64,000 nucleotides of DNA from Terripilifer ovatus. GTDB lineage: Bacteria > Pseudomonadota > Alphaproteobacteria > Rhizobiales > Beijerinckiaceae. Made by a program: the position numbers and the translations under genes. The notes under the pieces are model-generated. The model was not told the origin of the DNA, searched no databases, and was given only the letters and a program-made list of their open reading frames with translations. The stretch spans positions 310,001 to 374,000 of the forward strand of contig JARHVB010000014.1 of the NCBI GenBank assembly GCA_029222685.1, given 5' to 3'. Shown in pieces: positions 52,689 to 61,984 of this stretch; within the stretch, counting starts at the first letter, position 1; each line of letters begins with the position of its first letter.

Positions 52689-54104
52689 TTGGCATTGCAG
52701 ACGCAGACGATTGCCGAGCCGGCACGGCAGATACCCGTGGCTTATGACGCTGACGTTGTGGTCGTCGGCGCCGGGCCCGGCGGTTTCGCCGCAGCGCTGC
52801 AGGCGGCGCGGATGGGCGCCAGGGTCGTGCTCGTCGAGCGTTTCGACATGCCCGGCGGCGTCCACACTTCCGGCCTGCAAGGGTCCGCCGGCCCTGGCGT
52901 CGGCGGCATCCACACCGAGCTGATGCAGCGCTTCGCCGCGCAGGGCTATATCTATACGGCGACGCAGGACACGCTTTCGGACTGGGCCGGCAATCCGCTG
53001 TCTCACTACGAGCGCTATCTCAAGCCCGACGCCAGCTTCACCCGCCAGAGTTTTAATCCCGAAGGCGCCGGCAGCGTCATGGCGACGATGCTGCAGGAAG
53101 CCGGCGTCACGGCGCTCTACGGCACCTCTTTCGTCGACACGATCGTCGACAAGGGCTCCGGCAACGATACGATCAAGGCGATCGTGGTCGAGAATGCCTC
53201 AGGCCGGCAGGCGATCACCGGCAGGATTTTCATCGAGGGGTCAGGCACGGCGCAGCTCGCGGCCGCAGCCGGCGTGCCCTTCGTTTCGGGCGGCGGCGGC
53301 CAGCCGGCGAGCGCGCAATGGGATGGCATCAACCGTCCCATCCCCGGCGGCCTGCTATGGATCATGAGCGGGATCGAATTTCCGCGCGTCGCTGCGCACC
53401 AGAAATCCGCCAACGATCCGATGCTCTCGAAACTGATCGCCGAGGCCAGCGCCGCCGGCGACCTGCCGCCGGGCCTCTACCGTCCGCGCATGGGCGGCAA
53501 GAACATCTACGGGCATATCTATATCGGCCATCCGACCATCGACATGAGCCCGATGCAGACGGACGGTAGTTTCATTCTCTGGCAGAACGTGCCCTACGAA
53601 TGGGCGCTGCGCATGGACGAGAGTGCCGACGACGATGCGAGAGCCAAGCGCGAACTGCGCGCCTTCATCGACGCCGAAGTGACGTTCCTGAAGAAGTACG
53701 TGCCTGGCTTCGAGAAAGCCGTGCTGAACAATGTCGGCCGCTTCGTCGGCGTGCGCGACGGCCGCCACCCGATCGGCGAACATGTGTTCTGCCTCGCCGA
53801 TGTGCTGGCCGGCCGGCGCTTCACTGACGCCGTGACAAAGCCGATCTCGCGTGCCTTCCACTGGGATGAGCATCGCAAGCACGACATCGAAGTGTCCTAC
53901 CGCTCGTTCCTGCCGAAGCAGATCAACAACCTGCTACTCACTGGTGCGTCGCTGTCGTTCACCTACGACACCATCTTCATGGTGATGCGCAATTTCCCCT
54001 GGTGCACGCAGACGGGCGAGATCGCGGGATATGCGGCGGCACGATGCATCGAGAAGAAGATATTGCCGAAAGAACTGGAGTGGCGGGAGCCGTATATTTT
54101 TTAG
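52689..54104 (+). CDS. FAD-dependent oxidoreductase (FAD_oxidored family)
   Basis: 471 residues from a TTG at 52689 with GGAGGGA six bases upstream. YDADVVVVGAGPGGFAAALQ is the dinucleotide motif, ARMGARVVLVERFDMPGG the second beta-strand. SGLQGSAGPGVGGIHTEL near residue 65 and INNLLLTGASLSFTYDTIFM near the end fit the FAD_oxidored (PF12831) family. There is no signal peptide. A direct electron link to the cytochrome c gene is uncertain, as the two would lie on opposite sides of the membrane. Confidence 0.8.
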   Translation: MALQTQTIAEPARQIPVAYDADVVVVGAGPGGFAAALQAARMGARVVLVERFDMPGGVHTSGLQGSAGPGVGGIHTELMQRFAAQGYIYTATQDTLSDWAGNPLSHYERYLKPDASFTRQSFNPEGAGSVMATMLQEAGVTALYGTSFVDTIVDKGSGNDTIKAIVVENASGRQAITGRIFIEGSGTAQLAAAAGVPFVSGGGGQPASAQWDGINRPIPGGLLWIMSGIEFPRVAAHQKSANDPMLSKLIAEASAAGDLPPGLYRPRMGGKNIYGHIYIGHPTIDMSPMQTDGSFILWQNVPYEWALRMDESADDDARAKRELRAFIDAEVTFLKKYVPGFEKAVLNNVGRFVGVRDGRHPIGEHVFCLADVLAGRRFTDAVTKPISRAFHWDEHRKHDIEVSYRSFLPKQINNLLLTGASLSFTYDTIFMVMRNFPWCTQTGEIAGYAAARCIEKKILPKELEWREPYIF

Positions 54105-54122
54105 GTGCCGCTGAACAACCAA

Positions 54123-54245
54123 TGTCATTCCCGACGCGCCGAAGGCGCGAGCGGGACACCAGGCGCTGCGACTGCATCTGTCTGCCACGCTGAATCATCA
54201 GGTCTGGATCTCCGCTCGCCTGCTGCGCAGGCGTCGGGGATGACA
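54123..54245. repeat. dispersed palindromic intergenic repeat, copy C
   Basis: 123 bp bounded by TGTCATTCCCGAC and GTCGGGGATGACA, in opposite orientation to copy B and closely similar to it (shared GCGCGAGCGGGA, CAGGTCTGGATC and GCCTGCTGCGCAGGC segments). It fills the gap between the convergent FAD oxidoreductase and ThDP-enzyme genes and may act as a bidirectional hairpin at their 3' ends. Confidence 0.8.
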
Positions 54246-54265
54246 CCCATGAACCGCCAACAGTT

Positions 54266-56053
54266 TCACCGATGCTGCGTCACCGTGTCGATCAGCGCCG
54301 GCTTGCCCTTCTTCACCTGCTCCAGCGCGCGCAGCAGCGCCGGGCGGATGTCCTTCGGGTCTTCGATGGGGCCTTCGCCATAGATGCCCATGGAGCGCGC
54401 CAGCTTGCCGAAGTCCGGCTCGGGACCATAGAGATCCATGCCGATATGAGCCTTGGTCTCATCAGTGCCGCGCAGGCGGGCCATGCGGATCTGGTGTTCC
54501 CAATCGTTGTAATAGGCACGGTTGTTGTACATGACGATGAGCATGGGGATTTCATATTTCGCCAGCACCCAGAGCGCGCCGGCGTCGAACATCAGATCGC
54601 CGTCCGGTTGCAGGTCGACGACGAGGCGGCCGGCCTTCTTGTGCGCCAGCGCGACGCCGATCGACATGCCAATCTGCGTCGAGGTGCCGAGTTCGCCACC
54701 GGGATGACGGTAGGGCTTGTCGAAGTCCCACAGCTTGCGGACACCGTTCTTCAAGGTATTGGCGGTCAGCACCCAATCGTGGTCCTTGATCACGTCCCAG
54801 ACCTCCAGCGCCAGGCGGCTGGTGGTGGTTGGCTTTGAGTCCCAGTCCTTTCTGGCGTCGTCCTGCCATTTGGCCCAGGTCTCGCCGTGGCGCTTGCCGA
54901 CAGCAGCGGTGCGGTCCTTGATTTTTGCGGCAAGCCTGCTATCGCCCTTGATGCGCTTGTCGAGCACGTCGATCAGCGCCGGCACGCCGAGCGTTGTATC
55001 GCCGAGCGCGCGCACGCTGCACGGCTGCATGCGGCAATAGTCGAACGACCATTTGCTCATGCCGAGTTCCGCAAAGCCCATCTCGACCCAGTCGGCATTG
55101 TCATTGACCAGCGGCGTCAGTTCGCGCTTGGTCGAATTGAGTTCGTGCGTCGCCTTCTCCCAGTCCTTGACGTCGAGGCCCATGACCAGATCGACGCCCT
55201 TGAGCGCGCCCTTGTCGAGGCTGACACACAGCGGATGCCTGTTGGGAAAGTTGAGCGAGTTGTTGAGGTCCCAGACGCCGGCGCCGACGGTTTCGGCCAG
55301 CCGCACCATGTTCTCGAAACTGCCGGCGCGGCGGCCGGCGTAATCGGGCATCAGCAGCGGCTTGTCGGCGGCGAGCAGCTTGTCGGCAATCGTCTCGATC
55401 GCCTTTGGATCGGGCATCATCAGCGCGGGCGTCGCCACCGATTCCTTCGGCGGCAGCATGATGTCCTTGGTCAGCGGCGCTTCCTGCAGTGCCGCGTCGT
55501 AGCACATATAGATCGGCCCCTGCGGCTGGGTGGTCATCACCGAATAGGCGCGCGCGAAGCTTTCCGGCACGCCCTCGATGGCTGTCGGCTGGTAGTCCCA
55601 CTTCACGTAGTCGCGCACCGCATTGCCCTGCACCAGCGCCGTATGGGTCCAGTCGATGTGCGGCCGCCGCTTGCCCTCGTCCATCGGCCCGGTCGCGCCC
55701 ATGATGAAGATCGGCACGCGGTCGATATAGGCGTAGTAAATCGCCATGCAGGAATGCAGCAGGCCGACCAGATTGTGCAGGATGACGGCGCCGGGCTTGC
55801 CCGAGGCCTTGGCGAAGCCATGGGCGATCTGCACCGCGATTTCCTCGTGGTTGCAGAGCATCATCTGCGGGTCGTTCTTGCCGTAATTGACCAGCGAATC
55901 ATGCAGGCCGCGAAAACTGGCGCCCGGATTGAGGGTGATGAACTCGAAATCGTATTGCTTGATGAGGTCGACGATGATGTCCGACTGCCAGCCCCGGTAA
56001 TTGGGAACGATGTTCTTCGACCGGTCTTCCTTCTGATCCTGGCTGTCGGTCAT
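54266..56053 (-). CDS. thiamine-diphosphate-dependent enzyme, acetolactate-synthase-like
   Basis: 595 residues from the ATG at 56053 (GGAGGAG upstream). The N-terminal PYR domain has MMLCNHEEIAVQIAHGFAKA, with the activating Glu. The C-terminal PP domain has QPDGDLMFDAGALWVLAKY followed by NN (GDG...NN ThDP-Mg motif). It looks like benzoylformate decarboxylase/oxalyl-CoA decarboxylase relatives more than biosynthetic IlvB, and no small subunit is adjacent. The reaction is probably decarboxylation of a 2-keto acid; specificity is unknown. Divergent from the cox IV gene. Confidence 0.85.
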   Translation of the reverse strand: MTDSQDQKEDRSKNIVPNYRGWQSDIIVDLIKQYDFEFITLNPGASFRGLHDSLVNYGKNDPQMMLCNHEEIAVQIAHGFAKASGKPGAVILHNLVGLLHSCMAIYYAYIDRVPIFIMGATGPMDEGKRRPHIDWTHTALVQGNAVRDYVKWDYQPTAIEGVPESFARAYSVMTTQPQGPIYMCYDAALQEAPLTKDIMLPPKESVATPALMMPDPKAIETIADKLLAADKPLLMPDYAGRRAGSFENMVRLAETVGAGVWDLNNSLNFPNRHPLCVSLDKGALKGVDLVMGLDVKDWEKATHELNSTKRELTPLVNDNADWVEMGFAELGMSKWSFDYCRMQPCSVRALGDTTLGVPALIDVLDKRIKGDSRLAAKIKDRTAAVGKRHGETWAKWQDDARKDWDSKPTTTSRLALEVWDVIKDHDWVLTANTLKNGVRKLWDFDKPYRHPGGELGTSTQIGMSIGVALAHKKAGRLVVDLQPDGDLMFDAGALWVLAKYEIPMLIVMYNNRAYYNDWEHQIRMARLRGTDETKAHIGMDLYGPEPDFGKLARSMGIYGEGPIEDPKDIRPALLRALEQVKKGKPALIDTVTQHR

Positions 56054-56331
56054 TCTGCGGCTCCTCCCAAAACGCTGGGCTTCTGCCCAGCTTGATCCGC
56101 TACCGCCTAATGCCATCGGCCAAGCTATGCAAGTCTGCCTGGCCGGTTTCCCGCCGTCCGCGCGCGCCCGTGGAAACCTTCTCCCAAATCGACAATTTCG
56201 CTCGTTTCGCGAGGATTTGCCTTCAGCTGCGAAATCGTCGCACAGTCGCGCCCGGGGTTGCTCACCGATTGCCCGCGCGCGGCAATTCGGCTACATCCGG
56301 GTCTGAAATCTTCACTTCCGCAGGGGACATT

Positions 56332-56478
56332 ATGGCCGACAATCATGCTGAGGGCGGACATCCGGACATGGACTATGCCGAACACGAGCGCACCTACGCG
56401 CTGTTCCTGAAGCTGACCAAATATGGGGCGATCTTCTGCATCGCGCTCATCATCCTGTTGGCAATTACCACGCTCTGA
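56332..56478 (+). CDS. aa3-type cytochrome c oxidase subunit IV family protein
   Basis: 48 residues. A polar acidic/His-rich start (ADNHAEGGHPDMDYAEHERT) precedes one membrane helix (GAIFCIALIILLAITTL). This is the alphaproteobacterial cox IV/bacterial oxidase accessory peptide. CAGGGG lies a few bases upstream of the ATG. It is monocistronic in appearance, 172 bp before pntAA. Confidence 0.85.
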   Translation: MADNHAEGGHPDMDYAEHERTYALFLKLTKYGAIFCIALIILLAITTL

Positions 56479-56649
56479 TCCGTCGCGTCCGGGCCGAACC
56501 CATTGGGGCGGGTCGGGACGGCACGTCGGACATAACTCTCGCCAATTCAGATTTGCCAGATCGGTGCGACGGTTCCGCCGCGCCGCAATTCAAAATCAAC
56601 CACATTTCCGCGCTGGCGGACCTGACCGCCTCGAACATCGGAGCCTTGC

Positions 56650-57801
56650 ATGCGCATAGCTGTTCCAGTTGAAACCGAGGGCCAGGAGACGCGCGTCGCC
56701 GCGACCCCGGAGACGGTGAAGAAATTCATCGGCCTGGGCGCCGATGTCACCGTCCAGAGCGGTGCAGGCGCGGCGTCCGGCATTCCCGACGCGGATTTTG
56801 AGGCGGCCGGCGCAAAAATCGCCGCAACCGCCCAGGACACGTTCGCCAATGCGGATATCGTGCTGGCGGTGCGGCGGCCGCAGGCAGCAGCCCTGGCCGG
56901 CGTCGCCAGGGGCGCCGCGGTCGTCGCCACCATGGACCCCTATGGCAATGAGGCGGCCTTGACCGGCCTCGCCGGAACGGGCGTCAACGCCTTCGCCATG
57001 GAATTCATGCCGCGTATCACCCGCGCCCAGTCCATGGATATTCTCTCCTCGCAAGCTAACCTCGCCGGCTACCGGGCCGTCATCGACGGCGCCTCCGAAT
57101 ATGGCCGCGCCCTGCCGATGATGATGACCGCCGCCGGCACCGTGCCGGCAGCGCGGATTTTCATCATGGGCGTCGGCGTCGCCGGCCTGCAGGCCATCGC
57201 CACGGCGCGACGCCTCGGCGCCATCGTCACCGCGACCGACGTGCGGCCGGCCACCAAGGAACAGGTCGAATCGCTCGGCGCCAAGTTCCTCGCCGTCGAG
57301 GACGAGGAATTTCAGCAGGCGCAGACCGCCGGCGGCTATGCCAAGGAAATGTCCAAGGATTACCAGGCGAAGCAGGCGGCGCTCACCGCCAGCCATATCG
57401 CCAAGCAGGACATCGTCATCACCACGGCGCTGATCCCCGGCCGGCCGGCGCCGAAGCTGATCTCGGCCGACATGGTCAGATCCATGCGCCCCGGCTCGGT
57501 CATCGTCGATCTCGCCGTCGAGCGCGGCGGCAATTGCGAACTGGCGAGGCCCGGCGAGGTTTATGTCACCGACAACGGCGTCAAGATCGTCGGCCATCTC
57601 AACGTCCCCGGCCGGCTCGCCGCCACCGCCTCCTCCCTCTACGCGAAGAACCTCTTCGCCTTCGTCGAAACCATGATCGACAAGGAAAAGAAGACGGTCG
57701 CGATCAACTGGGACGACGAACTCGTCAAGGCGACGCTGCTGACCAGGGACGGCGCGGTCGTCCACCCGAATTTCCAGCCCAAATCAGAACCGACGGCGTG
57801 A
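56650..57801 (+). CDS. pntAA: NAD(P) transhydrogenase subunit alpha part 1
   Basis: 383 residues. It is the NAD(H)-binding domain I: MRIAVPVETEGQETRVAATP, then ARIFIMGVGVAGLQAIATAR (Rossmann), ATDVRPATKEQVESLGAKFL. Alphaproteobacteria encode this domain separately from the membrane domain. It starts the operon pntAA-pntAB-pntB that uses the proton gradient to make NADPH from NADH. Confidence 0.96.
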   Translation: MRIAVPVETEGQETRVAATPETVKKFIGLGADVTVQSGAGAASGIPDADFEAAGAKIAATAQDTFANADIVLAVRRPQAAALAGVARGAAVVATMDPYGNEAALTGLAGTGVNAFAMEFMPRITRAQSMDILSSQANLAGYRAVIDGASEYGRALPMMMTAAGTVPAARIFIMGVGVAGLQAIATARRLGAIVTATDVRPATKEQVESLGAKFLAVEDEEFQQAQTAGGYAKEMSKDYQAKQAALTASHIAKQDIVITTALIPGRPAPKLISADMVRSMRPGSVIVDLAVERGGNCELARPGEVYVTDNGVKIVGHLNVPGRLAATASSLYAKNLFAFVETMIDKEKKTVAINWDDELVKATLLTRDGAVVHPNFQPKSEPTA

Positions 57802-57811
57802 GGGTAATCCG

Positions 57812-58231
57812 ATGGCCAACGAAGCAAGCAAACAATTTGTAGATGCTGTCACCGCCGCCGCGCAGAACTATGCCGACACGCTCTCTGCCGCAGCCGGCAG
57901 CGCAGCCCATGCCGCCTCGGGTGGCGCGATCGATCCCTTCGTCTTCCGTCTCGCCATTTTCGTCATGGCGGTCTTCGTCGGCTATTACGTCGTCTGGTCG
58001 GTGACGCCGGCGCTGCATACGCCGCTGATGTCGGTGACCAATGCGATCTCGTCGGTCATCGTCGTCGGCGCGCTGCTCTCGGTCGGCGTCGATGCCTCGA
58101 CACCGGGCGATGACGGTCCGCTGTGGGCGCGCATCTTCGGCTTCATCGCGCTCATCCTGGCCTGCGTGAACATATTCGGCGGCTTCCTCGTCACCGAACG
58201 CATGCTCTCCATGTACAAGAAGAAGGGCTGA
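57812..58231 (+). CDS. pntAB: NAD(P) transhydrogenase subunit alpha part 2
   Basis: 139 residues. A soluble N-terminal stretch of about 45 residues is followed by three membrane helices (FRLAIFVMAVFVGYYVVWSV; NAISSVIVVGALLSVG; IFGFIALILACVNIFGGFLV). It is the membrane part of the alpha chain, 10 bp after pntAA and 5 bp before pntB. Confidence 0.95.
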   Translation: MANEASKQFVDAVTAAAQNYADTLSAAAGSAAHAASGGAIDPFVFRLAIFVMAVFVGYYVVWSVTPALHTPLMSVTNAISSVIVVGALLSVGVDASTPGDDGPLWARIFGFIALILACVNIFGGFLVTERMLSMYKKKG

Positions 58232-58236
58232 AGCGA

Positions 58237-59640
58237 ATGAACGCCAATCTCGCCGCCCTGCTCTATCTCGTCTCGGGCATTCTGTTCATCCTGTCGCTGC
58301 GCGGCCTGTCGTCGCCGGCAAGTTCACGCCAGGGCAACCTGTTCGGCATGATCGGCATGGCCATCGCGGTCGTGACGACACTTGCCTATAAGGCGCCGTC
58401 GGGCCTGTCGGCCTGGGTGCTGGTCATCCTCGGCATCGCCATCGGCGGCGGTATCGGCGCCTGGCGCGCCCGCACCGTGAAGATGACCGATATGCCGCAG
58501 CTGGTCGCCTTCTTCCATGCGCTCGTCGGCCTCGCCGCCGTGCTGGTCGCTGCCGGTGCGCTCTACGCACCGCAGGCTTTCGGCATCGGCTCGGTCGGCG
58601 CTATTCACGGCGCCAGCCTGGTGGAAATGTCGCTGGGCGCCGCCATCGGCGCCATCACCTTCACCGGCTCGATCATCGCCTTCGCCAAGCTCGACGGACG
58701 CATGTCGGGCAAGCCGATCCTGCTGCCGCAGCGCCATGCCATCAACATCGCGCTCGCCGCCGCCGCCGTCATCCTGATCGGCATCTTCATGGCGACGGAG
58801 AGCCATGTTGCCTTCTGGCTGATCGTACTCGCGGCCTTCGCACTGGGCGTCCTGCTCATCGTCCCCATCGGCGGCGCCGACATGCCGGTCGTCGTGTCGA
58901 TGCTGAACTCCTATTCTGGCTGGGCCGCGGCCGGCATCGGCTTCACGCTCGGCAATCTGGCGCTGATCATCACCGGCGCGCTCGTCGGCTCGTCGGGCGC
59001 CATCCTCAGCTACATCATGTGCAAGGGCATGAACCGCTCGTTCATCTCGGTCATCCTCGGCGGCTTCGGCGGCGAGACGGATGCGGGTGCAGCCGGTGCG
59101 GTCGAGACGCGCCCGGTCAAGCAGGGCTCGGCGGAAGATGCAGCCTACATCATGAAGAACGCCGGCAAGGTCATCATCGTGCCGGGCTACGGCATGGCGG
59201 TGGCACAGGCGCAGCATGCGCTACGCGAAATGGCTGACCTTCTGAAGAAGGAAGGCGTCGACGTCTCCTACGCCATTCATCCAGTGGCGGGCCGCATGCC
59301 GGGCCACATGAACGTGCTGCTGGCGGAAGCCAACGTGCCTTACGACGAAGTGTTCGAGCTGGAAGACATCAACTCGGAATTCGCCCAGGCGGATGTCGCT
59401 TTCGTGATCGGCGCCAACGACGTGACCAACCCGTCGGCCAAGACCGACCCCAAGTCGCCGATCTTCGGCATGCCGATTCTCGACGTCGAGAAGGCGAAGA
59501 CCGTGCTGTTCATCAAGCGCGGCATGGGCTCGGGCTACGCCGGCGTGGAGAACGAGCTGTTCTTCAAGGACAATACGATGATGCTCTTCGCCGATGCCAA
59601 GAAGATGGTCGAGAACATCGTCAAGGCGCTCGGGCATTAA
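58237..59640 (+). CDS. pntB: NAD(P) transhydrogenase subunit beta
   Basis: 467 residues. About eight to nine membrane helices (first NLAALLYLVSGILFILSLRG), then the NADP(H)-binding domain III beginning near KVIIVPGYGMAVAQAQHALR and continuing with NVPYDEVFELEDINSEFAQA. With PntAA/AB it forms the proton-translocating transhydrogenase in the inner membrane. Order and spacing are typical. Confidence 0.96.
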   Translation: MNANLAALLYLVSGILFILSLRGLSSPASSRQGNLFGMIGMAIAVVTTLAYKAPSGLSAWVLVILGIAIGGGIGAWRARTVKMTDMPQLVAFFHALVGLAAVLVAAGALYAPQAFGIGSVGAIHGASLVEMSLGAAIGAITFTGSIIAFAKLDGRMSGKPILLPQRHAINIALAAAAVILIGIFMATESHVAFWLIVLAAFALGVLLIVPIGGADMPVVVSMLNSYSGWAAAGIGFTLGNLALIITGALVGSSGAILSYIMCKGMNRSFISVILGGFGGETDAGAAGAVETRPVKQGSAEDAAYIMKNAGKVIIVPGYGMAVAQAQHALREMADLLKKEGVDVSYAIHPVAGRMPGHMNVLLAEANVPYDEVFELEDINSEFAQADVAFVIGANDVTNPSAKTDPKSPIFGMPILDVEKAKTVLFIKRGMGSGYAGVENELFFKDNTMMLFADAKKMVENIVKALGH

Positions 59641-59649
59641 GCCGGCCTG

Positions 59650-60459
59650 ATGCGCTGGGTCAGAGGGCTGCTTTACGTCGTCATCGCAGCCTATCTCGGC
59701 GCGTCGGGTTTCCTCTACGTCAGGCAGCGGGATATTCTCTATCGTCCCAATGTCACGGCGGCGGCCGTTCCCCTTGCTACCCTGCCGGGCGTCACGGCGA
59801 AGCAGATCAAGACCGCCGACGGCGAAACGCTGGCGGCCTGGTTCGTGCCGCCGCGCAATAACAAGCCGATCCTGCTCTATCTGCATGGCAATGGCGGCAA
59901 TCTGGCCAATCGCACCCGCCGCTTCGCGCTGATGACGGCGCAAGGCGCGGGGTTGCTGGCGATCGACTGGCGCGGCTATGGCGGCTCGACCGGTTCACCC
60001 AGCGAGGACGGCCTCATGCGCGACGCCGAGGCGGCCTATCGGTCGGCGCTCGAAACGGTGAGGACGCCCAGGCGCATCGTAATCGTCGGCGAATCGCTGG
60101 GAAGCGGCCCCGCCGTGATGCTTGCAGCCTATCTCGACTGCGCCGGGCTCATCCTCGATTCGGCCTATTCATCCATCCTGGATGTGGCATCGGAGCAGTA
60201 CTGGATGTTCCCGGTGCGTCTCCTGCTCGCCGATCAATACCGGTCGGATCTGCGCATCGCCGAGATCAGGGCGCCGCTGCTTGCCATGCACGGCGATCAG
60301 GATCGCATCGTGCCCATCAAGTTCGGCGAACGGCTGTTTGCGCTTGCGCCACAGCCGAAGGAATTCATCCGCGTGCCGGGGCGGGACCATCTGGTGCTGG
60401 CACTGGACGACGTCTGGCCGCGCGTCCTCGCCTGGATCGACAGGTTGCCGAGCCCATAA
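59650..60459 (+). CDS. alpha/beta hydrolase
   Basis: 269 residues with an N-terminal membrane helix (LLYVVIAAYLGASGFLYV) that may anchor it. LLYLHGNGGNLANRTRRFAL is the oxyanion segment, IVGESLGSGPAVMLAAYLD holds the nucleophile Ser, and HGDQDRIVPIKFG with PGRDHLVLAL give the Asp and His. It is similar to FrsA/BEM46-like hydrolases. It starts 9 bp after pntB and converges on the TPR lipoprotein gene. Confidence 0.88.
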   Translation: MRWVRGLLYVVIAAYLGASGFLYVRQRDILYRPNVTAAAVPLATLPGVTAKQIKTADGETLAAWFVPPRNNKPILLYLHGNGGNLANRTRRFALMTAQGAGLLAIDWRGYGGSTGSPSEDGLMRDAEAAYRSALETVRTPRRIVIVGESLGSGPAVMLAAYLDCAGLILDSAYSSILDVASEQYWMFPVRLLLADQYRSDLRIAEIRAPLLAMHGDQDRIVPIKFGERLFALAPQPKEFIRVPGRDHLVLALDDVWPRVLAWIDRLPSP

Positions 60460-60468
60460 GGTCCAGGC

Positions 60469-61335
60469 TCACACCCGGCCGACGCGCGACTGGCCTTCCT
60501 TGGCGAACTGATTGCTCGGGTTGACGATCAGCGCGCGGTTATAGCTTTCCGCCGCCTTCTGCTTGTCGCCCTTGCGCTCATAGGCGAGGCCGAGGCCGGC
60601 CCAGGCGTCGGCATTCTGGTTGTTGATGTTGAGCGCGGCGTTGAAATCCTCGATCGCCGCGTCGTATTTGCCGACGATCGTCAGGCTCTGGCCGCGCGCC
60701 TGATAGGGCGGCGCGTTGAAGGGGTCGCGATCGATCGCATTGTCGAAATCGGTGATGGCCTTGGCGTGTTCGCCGTTGCGCTGATAGATCAGGCCGCGCG
60801 CATGAAAGGCCTGCGCCTGTTCGGGGTTGAGGCGGATCGCATTGTTGAGATCGCTCATCGCCTGGTCGAGCTGGTTTTGCGCGCGCAGCAGATTGGCGCG
60901 CGCCAGATAGGCCGGCGCATGGCGCGGATTGGCCTCGATGGCGCGGGAGAAATCCGCCAGCGCCTGGTCATTGCGGCCAATTTGCCGATAGGCGAGGCCG
61001 CGATTGGTATAGCCCGGCGCGTGCTGCGGATCGATCTTCACCACCTGGCTGAAATCGGCGATGGCTTCCTGATAGCGGCCGCAACGCGCATAGGCGGCGC
61101 CGCGCGTGTTATAGGCCTGGGCATCATTGGGATTGCGCTGGATGACTTCGGTCAGCGAGGCGACATTGGTCTGGATCGCGGCGCAGTCTTCGCTGATTTC
61201 GCTCGCCGGCGTCCCTCGCGAACCGAGACTGCCGACACTTTCACAGCCGGCGAGCGCCAGCGCCAGAACGGCAGCAACCGCAAAAAATCCCGGGCGCCGC
61301 AGGCCCGGCGCGTGTTCAGCTTGTGTTATCGACAT
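60469..61335 (-). CDS. TPR-repeat lipoprotein
   Basis: 288 residues. The start (GFFAVAAVLALALAGCES) has a clear lipobox LAGC, so Cys becomes lipidated. Seven or so TPR units follow, with repeated ...NP.DAQAYNTRGAAYAR and ADFSRAIEANPRHAPAYLAR patterns of 34 residues. It is expected at the periplasmic face and likely serves as a protein-interaction scaffold. Transcribed leftward, downstream of rpsU. Confidence 0.88.
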   Translation of the reverse strand: MSITQAEHAPGLRRPGFFAVAAVLALALAGCESVGSLGSRGTPASEISEDCAAIQTNVASLTEVIQRNPNDAQAYNTRGAAYARCGRYQEAIADFSQVVKIDPQHAPGYTNRGLAYRQIGRNDQALADFSRAIEANPRHAPAYLARANLLRAQNQLDQAMSDLNNAIRLNPEQAQAFHARGLIYQRNGEHAKAITDFDNAIDRDPFNAPPYQARGQSLTIVGKYDAAIEDFNAALNINNQNADAWAGLGLAYERKGDKQKAAESYNRALIVNPSNQFAKEGQSRVGRV

Positions 61336-61487
61336 GACGCTGAATTACTTTCTTTGAACCGACCCTTGAGCTTTCACTCTGCCAGACATCCCCTTTGGCC
61401 ATGCAAGACGGCGTTAATGAGACGGCTCGTTGCGGTATAACGCTTTCCGACCCACCTGGATCGGGACGACAAGTTACAAAATATCAC

Positions 61488-61517
61488 GGCGCCCGGACGG
61501 AACGATCCGCGGGCGCC
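61488..61517 (-). terminator. probable intrinsic terminator of rpsU
   Basis: GGCGCCCG at 61488-61495 pairs perfectly with CGGGCGCC at 61510-61517. Read leftward, the hairpin is followed by GTGATATTTTGTAAC, a moderate U-rich tract. It lies 44 bp beyond the rpsU stop, before the TPR gene. Confidence 0.5.
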
Positions 61518-61561
61518 ATTGATAAAAAACGCATAAATGTTTAACGCGGCGTTAACCGTGT

Positions 61562-61801
61562 TCAGCGGGCGCCCATCACGGGCTTCGGCTTCATGGGAAT
61601 AAGGCCTTCGCGCTGCATTTTCTTGCGGGCGAGCTTGCGGGCGCGGCGGACGGCTTCCGCCTTTTCGCGGGCGCGCTTTTCGGAGGGCTTCTCGTAATGG
61701 CCGCGCAGCTTCATCTCGCGGAAAATACCTTCCCGCTGCATTTTCTTTTTCAGGGCCTTCAGCGCCTGGTCAACATTGTTGTCACGAACGAGAACTTGCA
61801 C
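61562..61801 (-). CDS. rpsU: 30S ribosomal protein S21
   Basis: 79 residues from a GTG at 61801 with AGGA about eight bases upstream. A longer in-frame reading to 61930 has an N-terminus unlike S21. [20 protein letters not shown], then [20 protein letters not shown] are the family core, rich in basic residues at the C-terminus. It is a small-subunit protein of translation initiation. Usual length for alphaproteobacteria. Confidence 0.93.
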   Translation of the reverse strand: MQVLVRDNNVDQALKALKKKMQREGIFREMKLRGHYEKPSEKRAREKAEAVRRARKLARKKMQREGLIPMKPKPVMGAR

Positions 61802-61984
61802 TCGCTGATCCTGTCTCGATGAGCCCCTTGAAACTGCAGCTTGAAACCGCAGTTCGGGCCCTGCTAAGGGAAAAATCTGCCGTCGGCGCGACGGGGCGCC
61901 GAACCGTGGCGGGCGAAGTAGCAGAATCACCCCGCAGTGTCCAGCAAAACTGGCGTTTTTTCACGGCAAAATCAGCCGGATTAT

